The notes under the pieces were generated by a model. The model was given only the letters and a program-made list of their open reading frames with translations. It made no database searches and was not told the DNA's origin. A DNA stretch of 64,000 bases from Pirellulales bacterium (GTDB lineage: Bacteria; Planctomycetota; Planctomycetia; Pirellulales; Thermoguttaceae). The stretch spans positions 1 through 64,000 of the forward strand of contig JAFGRD010000093.1 in assembly GCA_016935315.1 (NCBI GenBank), written 5' to 3'. Positions 51,619-59,924 of the stretch are shown one piece after another; positions within the stretch are counted from its first letter, which is position 1, and each line of letters opens with the position of its first letter. Both the position numbers and the translations under genes were made by a program.

Positions 51619-52476
51619 ATGAACCTCGTCGGCAAGATTCTTACGGTATTGATCTTCGTCATGAGCCTCGTTTTCATGTCGTTTGCGGTCGCGGTCTACG
51701 CCACGCACAAGAACTGGAAAGAGGTGGTAACGAAACCCGATACCGGTCTGTCTGACCAACTGAAAAAGATCAAAAGCCGCAACCAGGAGCTCAAAGACCA
51801 GCAAACCAGCCTGGAGCGGGAAATGGCCGCTGAGAGGAGTGCCGGCGAGCAGAGGCTGGCCCAACTGCAATCGCAGTACAACCTCAGTGCTCAGCAGCTT
51901 AAGCAAGCGCAACTGCAAGAGGCCGATCTGAAGAAGGACGTTCGCGACGCCGTGGCGGCCATGAACGCCACGGAAACCAGGCTGCTGGCGCTGGACGGCG
52001 AGTTGAAGGCCATCCGAGCCAAGCTGGCACAGGCCGAACAGGACAAGGACACCAGCGTCAACGAAGTGATCCGGCTGACCGATGATCTGCACCAGGTGGT
52101 CAACGAATTGGCGCGGCTGAGAGATCGGCAGGTTGCCCTGGCCGGCGAATTGGCCAACGCGAAAGAGGTGCTGCAGAAGTTCAGCTTGAAGCCGGAACCC
52201 GAGTTGTATCGAGGCCAACCGGATATCGTCGATGGCCTGGTTCTGGCCGTCCCGGGAAGGGATCTTGTCGAAATCTCGATTGGGGCCGACGATGGTCTGC
52301 TGGCCGGGCACAAGCTGGAGGTCTACCGCGCCGGGGGCGCAGGCAATACGTACGTCGGCCGGATCGAAGTGGTCGAGACCCATCCTGACCGGGCGGTTTG
52401 CCGACCCGTTGCCGGATATCAACAGAGCCCCATACAGAGGGGTGACCGTGTCGCCAGCAGAATCAATCGGCAGTAA
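51619..52476 (+). CDS. Membrane-anchored coiled-coil protein, conserved planctomycete type
   Basis: 285 residues; AAGGAGAGG upstream of ATG 51619. One N-terminal membrane helix (ILTVLIFVMSLVFMSFAVAVY, about 7-27), then a long coiled coil (about 40-200; for example LKKIKSRNQELKDQQTSLE), then a C-terminal beta-rich domain (DIVDGLVLAVPGRDLVEISI and GLLAGHKLEVYRAG) similar in outline to MreC-like or SH3-like folds. It lies upstream of mreB, so a role in the envelope or the elongation machinery is plausible but inferred. Confidence 0.75.
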   Translation: MNLVGKILTVLIFVMSLVFMSFAVAVYATHKNWKEVVTKPDTGLSDQLKKIKSRNQELKDQQTSLEREMAAERSAGEQRLAQLQSQYNLSAQQLKQAQLQEADLKKDVRDAVAAMNATETRLLALDGELKAIRAKLAQAEQDKDTSVNEVIRLTDDLHQVVNELARLRDRQVALAGELANAKEVLQKFSLKPEPELYRGQPDIVDGLVLAVPGRDLVEISIGADDGLLAGHKLEVYRAGGAGNTYVGRIEVVETHPDRAVCRPVAGYQQSPIQRGDRVASRINRQ

Positions 52477-52741
52477 GCCCCGCGTACCGTATCGCAAGCC
52501 TCGGGCGGACATCTACACCGTCCTGTTGCTCATTGCGCTGATCGCCGTGTTGGTCGGCATCCTCTGTCTCTATTTGCAGATGGGCATATACGACTTCGAG
52601 ATCAAGGGCGGGCCCAGCGTGGCCGCCGACCGCCCGAACGTCCCAGCCATGGTCGCCGACCCGCAGCGGGAAACCGGCTCCCCGACCATGGCCGACCCGT
52701 CGGCCTGTACCTCGGTGGTCTTTCCTATAGGCCTGACCTGA
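52448..52741 (+). CDS. Small single-pass membrane protein
   Basis: 97 residues from GTG 52448, overlapping the previous gene by 29 bp; AGAGGGG lies just upstream. One membrane helix (IYTVLLLIALIAVLVGILCL, about 23-42) is followed by YDFEIKGGPSVAADRPNVP and a loose tail. Its stop lies inside a motif shared with repeat family 2 (CTATAGGCCTGA), so the last residues may derive from repeat insertion. Coupled to the coiled-coil membrane protein and probably works with it. Confidence 0.7.
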   Translation: MSPAESIGSKPRVPYRKPRADIYTVLLLIALIAVLVGILCLYLQMGIYDFEIKGGPSVAADRPNVPAMVADPQRETGSPTMADPSACTSVVFPIGLT

Positions 52742-52810
52742 CTTTTTTTGGGCGGGCTGCCAAGAGCTCTAACCCCTGTCAACCAACCTCCGACCCATTG
52801 TTGAGCACGG

Positions 52811-53863
52811 ATGCTCCAGCGTCTCTTCCATTACTTCAGCGCCGACCTGGCGGTCGATCTGGGCACCGCCAACACGCGGATCGGCGTCGTCGGTGAAGGG
52901 TTGGTGCTCGACGAGCCTTCGGTGGTTGCCGTCGCCGAGGGCAACGGCCGCGTGCTTTCGGGCGGCTGCGCGGTCGGACACATGGCCAAACAGATGCAAG
53001 GCCGCACCCCCGAGTCGATCTCGGTCGTCCGCCCCCTGGCCGACGGCGTGGTGGCCGACTTCCAGCTCTGCGAGGCGATGCTCCGCTATTTCCTCCACAA
53101 GGCCCAGCCGTCGGGATTCCGCCGCAAGCCCCGCGTGTTGGTCGCCGTGCCCGCACGGATTACGCCGGTCGAGAAGCGGGCCGTCTTCAACAGCACCCAG
53201 CGGGCCGGCGCCCGGCAGGTCTGGCTGACGACCGAAGCCAAAGCGGCCGCCATCGGCGTCGGGCTGCCGATCGCCGAGCCGGTGGCCAGCATGGTCTGCG
53301 ACATCGGCGGGGGAACCACCGAAACGGCCGTGCTGAGCCTGGCCGACACCGTCTCGGCCCGGTCGATCCGCACCGGCGGCGATGCGATGGACCAGGCGAT
53401 CGCTGATTATCTGCGGAGGCACTACAGCCTGCGGATTGGGCTGCCCGCCGCCGAACGCCTGCGGATCGACCTCGGAAGCGCCTATCCGCTGGAGGAGGAG
53501 CAGGTCGAAGAGATCAGCGGCGTGGACATGATCAGCGGGCTGCCCCGCAAGGCGACCGTGACCAGCGAGGAGGTTCGCCAGGCCCTGGAAGACCCGCTGC
53601 AACGGATCGTCGAATCGATCAAGAGCACCTTGGACGGCTGTAGCCCCGATCTGGCCGCCGATCTGGTCGACACGGGGCTGGTGCTCTGCGGCGGCGGCTC
53701 GCTGTTGCGGCGGATCGATCGCTTCCTCGGGGAACAGACGGGGCTGCCGGTTCGCGTGGCATCCGAGCCCCGGGCGGCCGTCGCCCAGGGGATGTTGATT
53801 TGCCTGGAACAGTTCGAGCGATGGCGGCCGTCGCTGCAGTCGAGCGATGAGGACGTTTATTGA
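52811..53863 (+). CDS. mreB: Rod shape-determining protein MreB
   Basis: 350 residues. Actin-fold motifs: DLAVDLGTANTRIGVVGEGL with a following LDEPSVVAV, phosphate 2 VCDIGGGTTETAVLSL (about 163) and adenosine LVLCGGGSLLRRIDRFL (about 293). MreB polymers organise lateral cell-wall synthesis with MreC, MreD, RodA and PBP2. An amphipathic N-terminus (MLQRLFHYFSADL) may bind membrane. The last codons and stop (53861-53863) lie inside the 101-bp element 53859-53959, so the C-terminus may have been set by insertion of that element. Confidence 0.95.
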   Translation: MLQRLFHYFSADLAVDLGTANTRIGVVGEGLVLDEPSVVAVAEGNGRVLSGGCAVGHMAKQMQGRTPESISVVRPLADGVVADFQLCEAMLRYFLHKAQPSGFRRKPRVLVAVPARITPVEKRAVFNSTQRAGARQVWLTTEAKAAAIGVGLPIAEPVASMVCDIGGGTTETAVLSLADTVSARSIRTGGDAMDQAIADYLRRHYSLRIGLPAAERLRIDLGSAYPLEEEQVEEISGVDMISGLPRKATVTSEEVRQALEDPLQRIVESIKSTLDGCSPDLAADLVDTGLVLCGGGSLLRRIDRFLGEQTGLPVRVASEPRAAVAQGMLICLEQFERWRPSLQSSDEDVY

Positions 53864-53959
53864 CGCTTGCACACTCCATGCGCGAGGGCGACCCACGGGA
53901 GCCCGACTTGTCCGGCCTCCCGTGGGTCGGCCTGGATCATCCACAATGCAAACACCAAT
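53859..53959 (-). repeat. 101-bp palindromic element, family 1, copy D, spanning the mreB-mreC junction
   Basis: Inverse orientation to copies A and C: begins ATTGACGCTTGCAC and ends AATGCAAACACCAAT. It has the same 101-bp length and an imperfect central stem (53895-53930 region). It contains the mreB stop codon (53861-53863) and the mreC start codon (53946-53948). Confidence 0.88.
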
Positions 53960-54926
53960 AGGACTCGCACCGAAAGCCGTGCAATCGCACCACCACCGGA
54001 CCGATCGATGGACTTCCCCGGCCGTGGTCTTGGCGATCGGGCTGGTGCTCGCGTTGGTGTTGGCCGTGTTGCCTCGACAGTTCAGTGGCTGGATCCGCGA
54101 CGGGGTGGCCGCGGTGCTGAAGCCGGGGCAGGTTGTCTCGCTGCGGTTGGGCCGGCAGAGCGAGCGTGCGGTCGCTTGGACCCGGGCCCATTTCCAAGCG
54201 GCCTCCCGACTGGTCGAGGCCGAACGGCAAGTGCAGGAGCTGAAGCGGGAGAATCAACAACTGGCCGGCGAGCTGGTGGCCGCGAGTCTGCAGCCGGTCT
54301 CGCCTCGCCAAGACGCCGACGAAGACGCCGACGCCTCGCGGCTTTTGCGGGCACGCTGCGTCTCGGCTCGCGTGCTCGGCCGCCAGGCACGGGCCTTCCT
54401 GGCTCGCCATCACCTGTTGGACGTCGGCACGGCCGCCGGCGTGCAGCCGGAGGCCTGGGTGGTGGCTGCCCCGGCGGTGATCGACCGCGGCCGCGACGCC
54501 GAGCTGCAGCCCGGACAGCTCGTGCTCCACGGCCGCCGGGTTTGGGGAAAGATCGTTCAACTCGGCGCGCAGACCAGCGCGGTCCGCGCGGTCACCGAGC
54601 CGGGCTATCGCGACCTGGTGGCCATTGGAAATCCTTCCGGTCCCCAAGGCATGGTCGAGGGCACCGGCGAGCCGCTGGCGCGGATCCGGCTCGTCGAGGC
54701 GACCGAGCCGGTCTCGATCGGCGACGCGGTCTATACGGCCGGCCAAGGGGTGCTGCCGGCACCGCTGTTGTATGGCCACGTCGTTCGCCTCCAGCGGCCC
54801 GTCGGCGGCCACTGGGAAATCTGGATGGAACCGGCCGTGGTCGGACCGCCGCAGCACGCCGCCGTGTTGAAGATCGAGCTCAACCCGTTGCGGACGGCAC
54901 AGCAGAAAACGGCCCGGAGTCAGTAG
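53946..54926 (+). CDS. mreC: Rod shape-determining protein MreC
   Basis: 326 residues from ATG 53946. After a short cytoplasmic part comes one membrane helix (PAVVLAIGLVLALVLAVL, about 21-38), a coiled coil (AASRLVEAERQVQELKREN) and the paired beta-barrel MreC core (ARVLGRQARAFLARHHLL, GQLVLHGRRVWGKIVQLG). The start codon is within the 101-bp element and its leader (GGATCATCCACA) has only a weak ribosome site. In-frame extension to 53847 would overlap mreB coding sequence and is less likely. MreC links MreB to PBP2 on the periplasmic side. Confidence 0.88.
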   Translation: MQTPIGLAPKAVQSHHHRTDRWTSPAVVLAIGLVLALVLAVLPRQFSGWIRDGVAAVLKPGQVVSLRLGRQSERAVAWTRAHFQAASRLVEAERQVQELKRENQQLAGELVAASLQPVSPRQDADEDADASRLLRARCVSARVLGRQARAFLARHHLLDVGTAAGVQPEAWVVAAPAVIDRGRDAELQPGQLVLHGRRVWGKIVQLGAQTSAVRAVTEPGYRDLVAIGNPSGPQGMVEGTGEPLARIRLVEATEPVSIGDAVYTAGQGVLPAPLLYGHVVRLQRPVGGHWEIWMEPAVVGPPQHAAVLKIELNPLRTAQQKTARSQ

Positions 54927-54989
54927 CGACGTTTCACGGGATCTGGACGATCGCAAAACGCCCGCCGGGGCGAAACGGAGTCACGGCCC

Positions 54990-55499
54990 ATGCGATTCGT
55001 GTGGTTGACACTCGCTGTCTATCTGGCGGCCGTGGCCGAGACGTCGCTGATCGACGTGCTGCGGATCGGCGAGGTGACCCCCGACCTGCTGGCCCTGGTC
55101 GCCGTCGTGTGGTTGCTGACGTCGGGCAGCCCGCGGGCCTTTCTGGGGGCCGGGGCGGTTGCCCTGGTGGGCGACCTGATTGCCCCGGGGCATCTCGGCG
55201 TGGGCATGGGCTGGATGCTGTTGGCCGGCTATGGGGTCGGCCGGCTCCGCGCCCGATTCCGCCTGGAGCATCTCGGCTGGCAAGTGCTCATCACGTTTGC
55301 CACCGTCGCCGCGTGGGCCGCCGCGGTCGGCGCGACCGGGCGGTTGATCGGAGACCTGTCGCTGGCCTGGTCGGCCGTCGTGCCACGCGCGCTGGGCGTC
55401 GGCCTTTACACGGCCGCCGTGGCACTTCCCGTGTGGATGGTCGTCGGGTGGATTCGCCAGCCGTTTCTCGCCCGAAAACGGAGGCTAGCGGAGTTCTGA
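54990..55499 (+). CDS. mreD: Rod shape-determining protein MreD
   Basis: 169 residues with four to five membrane helices: FVWLTLAVYLAAVAETSL, LLALVAVVWLLTSG, FLGAGAVALVGDLIAPG, AAWAAAVGATGRLIG and the final ALPVWMVVGWI. Sequence conservation of MreD is low; the call rests on length, topology and position between mreC (63 bp upstream) and the PBP2 gene (7 bp downstream), with the typical GDLIAPGHLGVGM loop. Confidence 0.85.
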   Translation: MRFVWLTLAVYLAAVAETSLIDVLRIGEVTPDLLALVAVVWLLTSGSPRAFLGAGAVALVGDLIAPGHLGVGMGWMLLAGYGVGRLRARFRLEHLGWQVLITFATVAAWAAAVGATGRLIGDLSLAWSAVVPRALGVGLYTAAVALPVWMVVGWIRQPFLARKRRLAEF

Positions 55500-55506
55500 G
55501 TCGCCC

Positions 55507-57561
55507 ATGCTGCACGACTGGCACCAATTCCACCTGGACGAGGCCGCCACGCCCGCCGTGGTCGATCCGCGGCGGCGGCTGCGACTCTGCCTGGCCGGTT
55601 TTCTGGTGCTGTTGCTGGTCGTGTTTTCCCGGCTGGTGCAGTTGGAGGTGACCCAGGGCTCGGCGTTTCGGGCCAAGGCGACCGAGCCGCTTAAGCGCGA
55701 GCGGAGTCTGCCGGGCGTGCGGGGCCGGATCCTGGCACACGACGGAACGGTGCTGGCCTGCGATCGGGAAATCCCCGCGCTGGCGGTGATGTACCGCTAT
55801 CTGCAGCAGCCGCCCGACCCACGCTGGCTCCGCACCATGGTCCGGCGACGCTTGTCGTCGGCCCAACGCAAAGACCCCGAACGCGTCGCCGCCGAAGAGG
55901 ACCGCCTGCGGCAACAGCGGAACGATCTGGCCCAACGGCTCGCGCGGCTCTGCGGCCTGTCGGCCGACGAATGGGCCCGCCGGGCAGCCCGCGTCCAGAG
56001 CCGCGTGGAGCGGATTGCCCAGAGCGTCCGCCGGCGTCGACGGGCCGACCTCACCGTGGCCGAAGAACTGGACTACCACGTGATGGTTGAAAACGTGCCG
56101 CTGGCGGTCGTGGCCGAGATCGAAGGGCTCCGCGAGCAATATCCGGGGGTGAAGATCCTCACGCGATCCCGGCGGGCCTATCCGTCCGGATCGCTGGCCG
56201 CCCACGTGCTGGGACACCTCGGCCCGGTGGCCGGAGACCGGCTCGACCAACCGGAGGCGGACTACGACGCGGACGAGCTGGTCGGAAAGACGGGCCTGGA
56301 ACGGCAATACGAGTCGCTGCTGCGGGGACGACGCGGCGTGGTTGTGGAGCTGACCGACCACGGCGGACGGATCCTCTCGACGTACCACCGCCTGGAGCCG
56401 GGCGCCGGCCGGGATCTGGTGCTCACGCTCAGCCCGCCGCTACAACGCGCGGCCGAGTCGCTCCTGGAAGCGGCGGTCCAACGTCGGGCCCTGCGCCGCC
56501 CGGACGACGAGCCGGCCGGCGGCGCCGTCGTGGTAATCGACGTCCATAGCGGGGCGGTGCGCGCGGCCGCCTCGGCGCCGCGTTTCGATCCGAACGTGTT
56601 CGTATCGGGCAAGGCGGAAGACCGGGCCGCGCTTTTGGGCGACGAGGCCCACCCGCTGTTCGACCGCGCCGTCCGCATGGCGATCCCGCCCGGCTCGGTG
56701 TTCAAGGTCGTCTCGGCCGTGGCCCTGCTCGAGGCCGCGGCCGTCGATCCGGACGAGCCGTTCTTCTGCCAGGGGTACTTGCACCAGCCCGACCGGCAGC
56801 GGTGCGCGATCTATCGCCGCACCGGGACCGGCCACGGCGAAGTGACCCTGAGCGACGCGCTGGCGCAAAGCTGCAACGTCTACTTCTTCCACCACGTCGA
56901 CGCGCTGGGGCCCGAGCCGCTGGCCGGTTGGGCAAGCCGCTTCGGCTTCGGCCGGACCACCGGCGTGGACCTGCCCTCCGAGGCCGACGGCAACCTGCCC
57001 CAGCCGGCAACCATCCAGCAGACGGCGGGCCATCGCTGGCGGCCGGGCGACACGCAATCGCTGGCCGTCGGGCAGGGCGGGCTGACGGCCACGCCGCTGC
57101 AAGTGGTCCGCATGATGGCGGCGATTGCCAACGGCGGCCGGCTGGTCACTCCGCACCTGGTCAGCGGCCTGGCGCTGCCGCAGCGGGCCGAGGACGCGGC
57201 CACGGCCGAGGACGACGCGGACGATCCGATCCGGATCGCGCCGCCGCGGCCCATCCCCGACCTCGGCGGCGAGACCATCGAAGCGATTCGCCAGGGTCTG
57301 CTCCGCGTGGTCTGCGACCCCCAGGGCACGGCCCACGCCACGGTCTATCTCGAAGGGGTTTCGGTGGCCGGCAAGACAGGCACGGCCGAGACCGGCGGCG
57401 GCCGCGGCGACCACGCCTGGTTTGCCGGCTACGTGCCGGCCGAGAAGCCCCGCTGGGCGATGGTCGTCGCCCTGGAGCACGCCGGCGACGCGGCCACGGC
57501 AGCCGGCCCGGTGGCCAAGCGCCTCGTGCTGCACATGCAACAATTGGGCATGCTCCCTTGA
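55507..57561 (+). CDS. mrdA: Penicillin-binding protein 2 (elongation transpeptidase)
   Basis: 684 residues. One N-terminal membrane helix (LCLAGFLVLLLVVFSRLVQL), the pedestal region with RGRILAHDGTVLACDREIPA, then the transpeptidase: SxxK in PPGSVFKVVSAVALL (Ser about 399), SxN in LAQSCNVYFFH and KTGT in SVAGKTGTAETGG. It cross-links new peptidoglycan in the elongation complex. The adjacent RodA glycosyltransferase gene, common at this position in many bacteria, is absent. The stop codon (57559-57561) lies inside a partial copy of the 101-bp element. Confidence 0.93.
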   Translation: MLHDWHQFHLDEAATPAVVDPRRRLRLCLAGFLVLLLVVFSRLVQLEVTQGSAFRAKATEPLKRERSLPGVRGRILAHDGTVLACDREIPALAVMYRYLQQPPDPRWLRTMVRRRLSSAQRKDPERVAAEEDRLRQQRNDLAQRLARLCGLSADEWARRAARVQSRVERIAQSVRRRRRADLTVAEELDYHVMVENVPLAVVAEIEGLREQYPGVKILTRSRRAYPSGSLAAHVLGHLGPVAGDRLDQPEADYDADELVGKTGLERQYESLLRGRRGVVVELTDHGGRILSTYHRLEPGAGRDLVLTLSPPLQRAAESLLEAAVQRRALRRPDDEPAGGAVVVIDVHSGAVRAAASAPRFDPNVFVSGKAEDRAALLGDEAHPLFDRAVRMAIPPGSVFKVVSAVALLEAAAVDPDEPFFCQGYLHQPDRQRCAIYRRTGTGHGEVTLSDALAQSCNVYFFHHVDALGPEPLAGWASRFGFGRTTGVDLPSEADGNLPQPATIQQTAGHRWRPGDTQSLAVGQGGLTATPLQVVRMMAAIANGGRLVTPHLVSGLALPQRAEDAATAEDDADDPIRIAPPRPIPDLGGETIEAIRQGLLRVVCDPQGTAHATVYLEGVSVAGKTGTAETGGGRGDHAWFAGYVPAEKPRWAMVVALEHAGDAATAAGPVAKRLVLHMQQLGMLP

Positions 57562-57596
57562 CGCGTGCACGCACAATGCGCGAGGGCGACCAACGG
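57557..57596 (-). repeat. 101-bp element family 1, partial copy E
   Basis: TTGACGCGTGCACGCACAAT followed by GCGCGAGGGCGACCAACGG matches the first 40 bp of copy D, in the same orientation. It overlaps the mrdA stop codon. The other half of the element is missing. Confidence 0.75.
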
Positions 57597-57787
57597 CTCG
57601 CTGGCAGATAGGCTCACAATCTGGCAGCGCCTGGGGGAGTCCCTTGGCAGTCCTCGATTGCAGGCACCTCGACGTTCACCTGTCTTTGCCCCATCTGCGA
57701 TTCCCTCAATGCCTGCAATCTGGTCGGAGCCGGTTCATAGCCCGAATGTGTGGCATTTGCCTCATCGTCGTCTTGCCTCTGTGGGAC

Positions 57788-58141
57788 CTAGCGAACGGCA
57801 TCGAGAAAAACCCCGATCAACAATCCGATGAACGCCCCCACGCAGATACAGGAAACCGTTTCCCACATTTGCGAGTCGATTGTACCGCCCTTGATCGCTG
57901 GGTCGAGGGCTATTCCAGCCAGGATGCCGAGGATCATGCATGGAACCGGCCATCCGAGCCGGAAGACGATGGCTACCGTCGAGCAGGCAAAGAGTGCCGC
58001 GAGCAGTTTCCATTCTAGCCCACTGCCGACCGACCAACTGGCAGCCGCAGTTAGGCCGGTCAATAGCGTCAGCGAAATCTGCAGGGCCAACAAAGCACAT
58101 GACTCGCAGCCATCGCCAGGCTTCTTTTTCGAGGGGGCCAT
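57788..58141 (-). CDS. Small membrane protein, hypothetical
   Basis: 117 residues from ATG 58141. Three membrane helices: SCALLALQISLTLLTGLTAAA (about 13-34), LLAALFACSTVAIVFRLGW (about 45-63) and CICVGAFIGLLIGVFLDA (about 98-115), separated by short loops. No known motif. It is in a cluster of small minus-strand hypothetical genes whose composition is less G+C-rich than the flanks, and the frame may start further upstream at 58243 though that extension looks non-coding. Confidence 0.6.
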   Translation of the reverse strand: MAPSKKKPGDGCESCALLALQISLTLLTGLTAAASWSVGSGLEWKLLAALFACSTVAIVFRLGWPVPCMILGILAGIALDPAIKGGTIDSQMWETVSCICVGAFIGLLIGVFLDAVR

Positions 58142-58262
58142 CGCACTTTGCCGCAGAACGGCCAGGGTAAGCGGGCGGAAATGGCGCCCGTGACGCCGGG
58201 TTGAGGTTGTGGCCAACCGCGGTTTCCGCTCGGCTTGGCCCACTTGTTACTTGGCCCTTCGA

Positions 58263-58940
58263 TCACAGACGACGGTGGAGATCGTCCACTTTTGCCGGCA
58301 CTATGTAGAGGTACTCAAGGAAATATTCCAAGAACTCGACCATCATGTTGGCCATCTCCTCGTCGGCTTCCTTGTCCAGGTCGAAGTGTGCGCCAATATT
58401 GCGGCCCTTTCGAAGACCATCAGTAAGTGTTCTCAATGTCTTCGGCAAATCAACTGTGTCTGGTAGTTCAGCCAGCATTTGAGCCAAGGGGAGCTTCTGT
58501 TTATCTTTGGGCATCAGGTTCTTCACGAGCCCTTCGAGCGCCCGGCCCACAAGAGCAGCGGTGCCGTTCCATACGCCGGCATTGAGGGCACTAAGGGCCG
58601 AAACATAGGCGCGAGCGATTTCCGGCGGAACTCTGTCGAGCCCGCGCATCATGCTACGTTTGACTGTCGGGGTGGGGTGCATGCAGAGTTCGGCACATTC
58701 CTTTGAGCCGGTGTCACCATATTTGGACGGGTCGATCGCCCAAAAACGCACTTCCTTGCGACAGCCCGGACAGTTGGCAGCGGCAGATGCAGCACTTCGC
58801 CTGTTGACGTGTTGCCAATTGGTGAGCGCGAAGTTTACCTCACGACCGCAATGTGGACACACGAAATCGACCGATTGCGGCAACCAGAAACTGCTCACGT
58901 TGATCCAGTTGGGAACGGCCTCAAGCGGAAGTGTAAACAC
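58263..58940 (-). CDS. DUF4145 domain-containing zinc-ribbon protein
   Basis: 225 residues from GTG 58940, chosen because GGAGGA lies 5 nt before it. An N-terminal zinc-ribbon is visible (VCPHCGREVNF and NCPGCRKEVRF). The C-terminal half fits DUF4145: ARAYVSALSALNAGVWNGTA, ALVGRALEGLV, and GLRKGRNIGAHFDLDKEA, the last being the conserved (K)xRNxGAH region. DUF4145 proteins are often small accessory proteins of unknown function, some linked to restriction or toxin-like genes; no such partner is seen here. Confidence 0.78.
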   Translation of the reverse strand: MFTLPLEAVPNWINVSSFWLPQSVDFVCPHCGREVNFALTNWQHVNRRSAASAAANCPGCRKEVRFWAIDPSKYGDTGSKECAELCMHPTPTVKRSMMRGLDRVPPEIARAYVSALSALNAGVWNGTAALVGRALEGLVKNLMPKDKQKLPLAQMLAELPDTVDLPKTLRTLTDGLRKGRNIGAHFDLDKEADEEMANMMVEFLEYFLEYLYIVPAKVDDLHRRL

Positions 58941-59309
58941 CGGCTTCCTCCAAAAGAGATCTTGCCAAATAGCTCTTAATCCTGCCGCCGGCCCCGTGCA
59001 GCCGTAATCAGGTATGGTGGCAATTCGGCGGCATAACATGCCTCGGACGAGGGGCAGTTTATCTTCTGAACAATCGGCGAGTCAAGCGCTTACCATATGT
59101 TCCCCTCAAATGGGGTGGCATGTTCTGTCGTCCGCATCACACGCTGGACACGGAGACTGACAGCGGCCGTGTGCGTTCCGCCGCCCGACGTGGCGGGATG
59201 ACAGGTGGTACGGGCGTGGCTTCGACGCGGCCACGGCAACCGGCGCGGCGGCCAAGCCGCCGCGCGCATCCCGTTGTTGCGTAATGGCTACCCTTGCAGG
59301 GCACGGCAG
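58941..59309. other. 369-bp intergenic region
   Basis: Upstream of the DUF4145 gene (minus strand). It contains a promoter candidate (59056-59085) and a 9-bp GC hairpin (59243-59265: GCGCGGCGG / CCGCCGCGC) without T run. No gene supported. Confidence 0.5.
59056..59085 (-). promoter_or_regulatory. Promoter candidate for the DUF4145 gene
   Basis: Minus strand TTGACT (59085-59080), 18-bp spacer, TAAACT (59061-59056). The leader to GTG 58940 is about 110 nt. Confidence 0.45.
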
Positions 59310-59789
59310 CTACTGCGAACAGCCGGTGTCTCCATTTCTTCGTCTAGGCTTGGCGGTCGAGACGGCAATGGCTCCTCCAATAATCGTGGCGGGGACAACC
59401 AGGTAGGGGTAGCATTCGTTGACGTACAAGCGATTCAGGGCTTCGGACGTCATGTTCAGGCAGGGAGTCAAGAAGAGCCATGCGAATCCTGCGGCAGCCA
59501 CTGAAGACGAAATCAGTCGCGGCAGCACCACTGGATGGCGTCTCGCGCCAAATGCGCCCGTCAGAAGCATCGGGCCAACCATAACCAAGAACGTCGCGAA
59601 ATCGTCACGAGAGGGCAATAGGCAACCCGACCGCTACAGCAGCGTGCAGCCTGCCCAACCGGCCGGTGAGCCAATCGCAAGCCATGCGAGGATGCTCAAG
59701 TTGCGCCGCCACGGACGCTCTGGACGCACCCTGTTCTCGTTTGCGTCGTCGGAGTCGAAATCAGGGGATTGGTACGGGTTCTCCGACAT
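59310..59789 (-). pseudogene. Small membrane protein gene interrupted by an in-frame TAG
   Basis: Reading from ATG 59789: MSENPYQSPDFDSDD, a basic stretch, a hydrophobic helix (LSILAWLAIGSPAGWAGC), then TAG at 59636-59634. The same frame goes on without another stop to 59310 for 107 codons: RSGCLLPSRDDFATFLVMVG, further helices (VAAAGFAWLFL, YLVVPATIIGGAIAV) and a basic end. NPYQSP is a typical N-terminus of small planctomycete membrane proteins. The most direct reading is one 159-codon gene with a nonsense mutation. Alternatives are two separate small proteins (the second from TTG 59618) or read-through. Confidence 0.7.
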
Positions 59790-59924
59790 GGCTGGTGAAC
59801 TTGCGTCCCTTACGCCCGTGTTCTGGCTCGCGTATCGTTGCGATAACCCGACGCGAATGGCGCCGAGTGACTTGGATTTCGTCCGAAACCCCGACCACCA
59901 TTCCCGCTCGGCTCCGTCGGGTGC

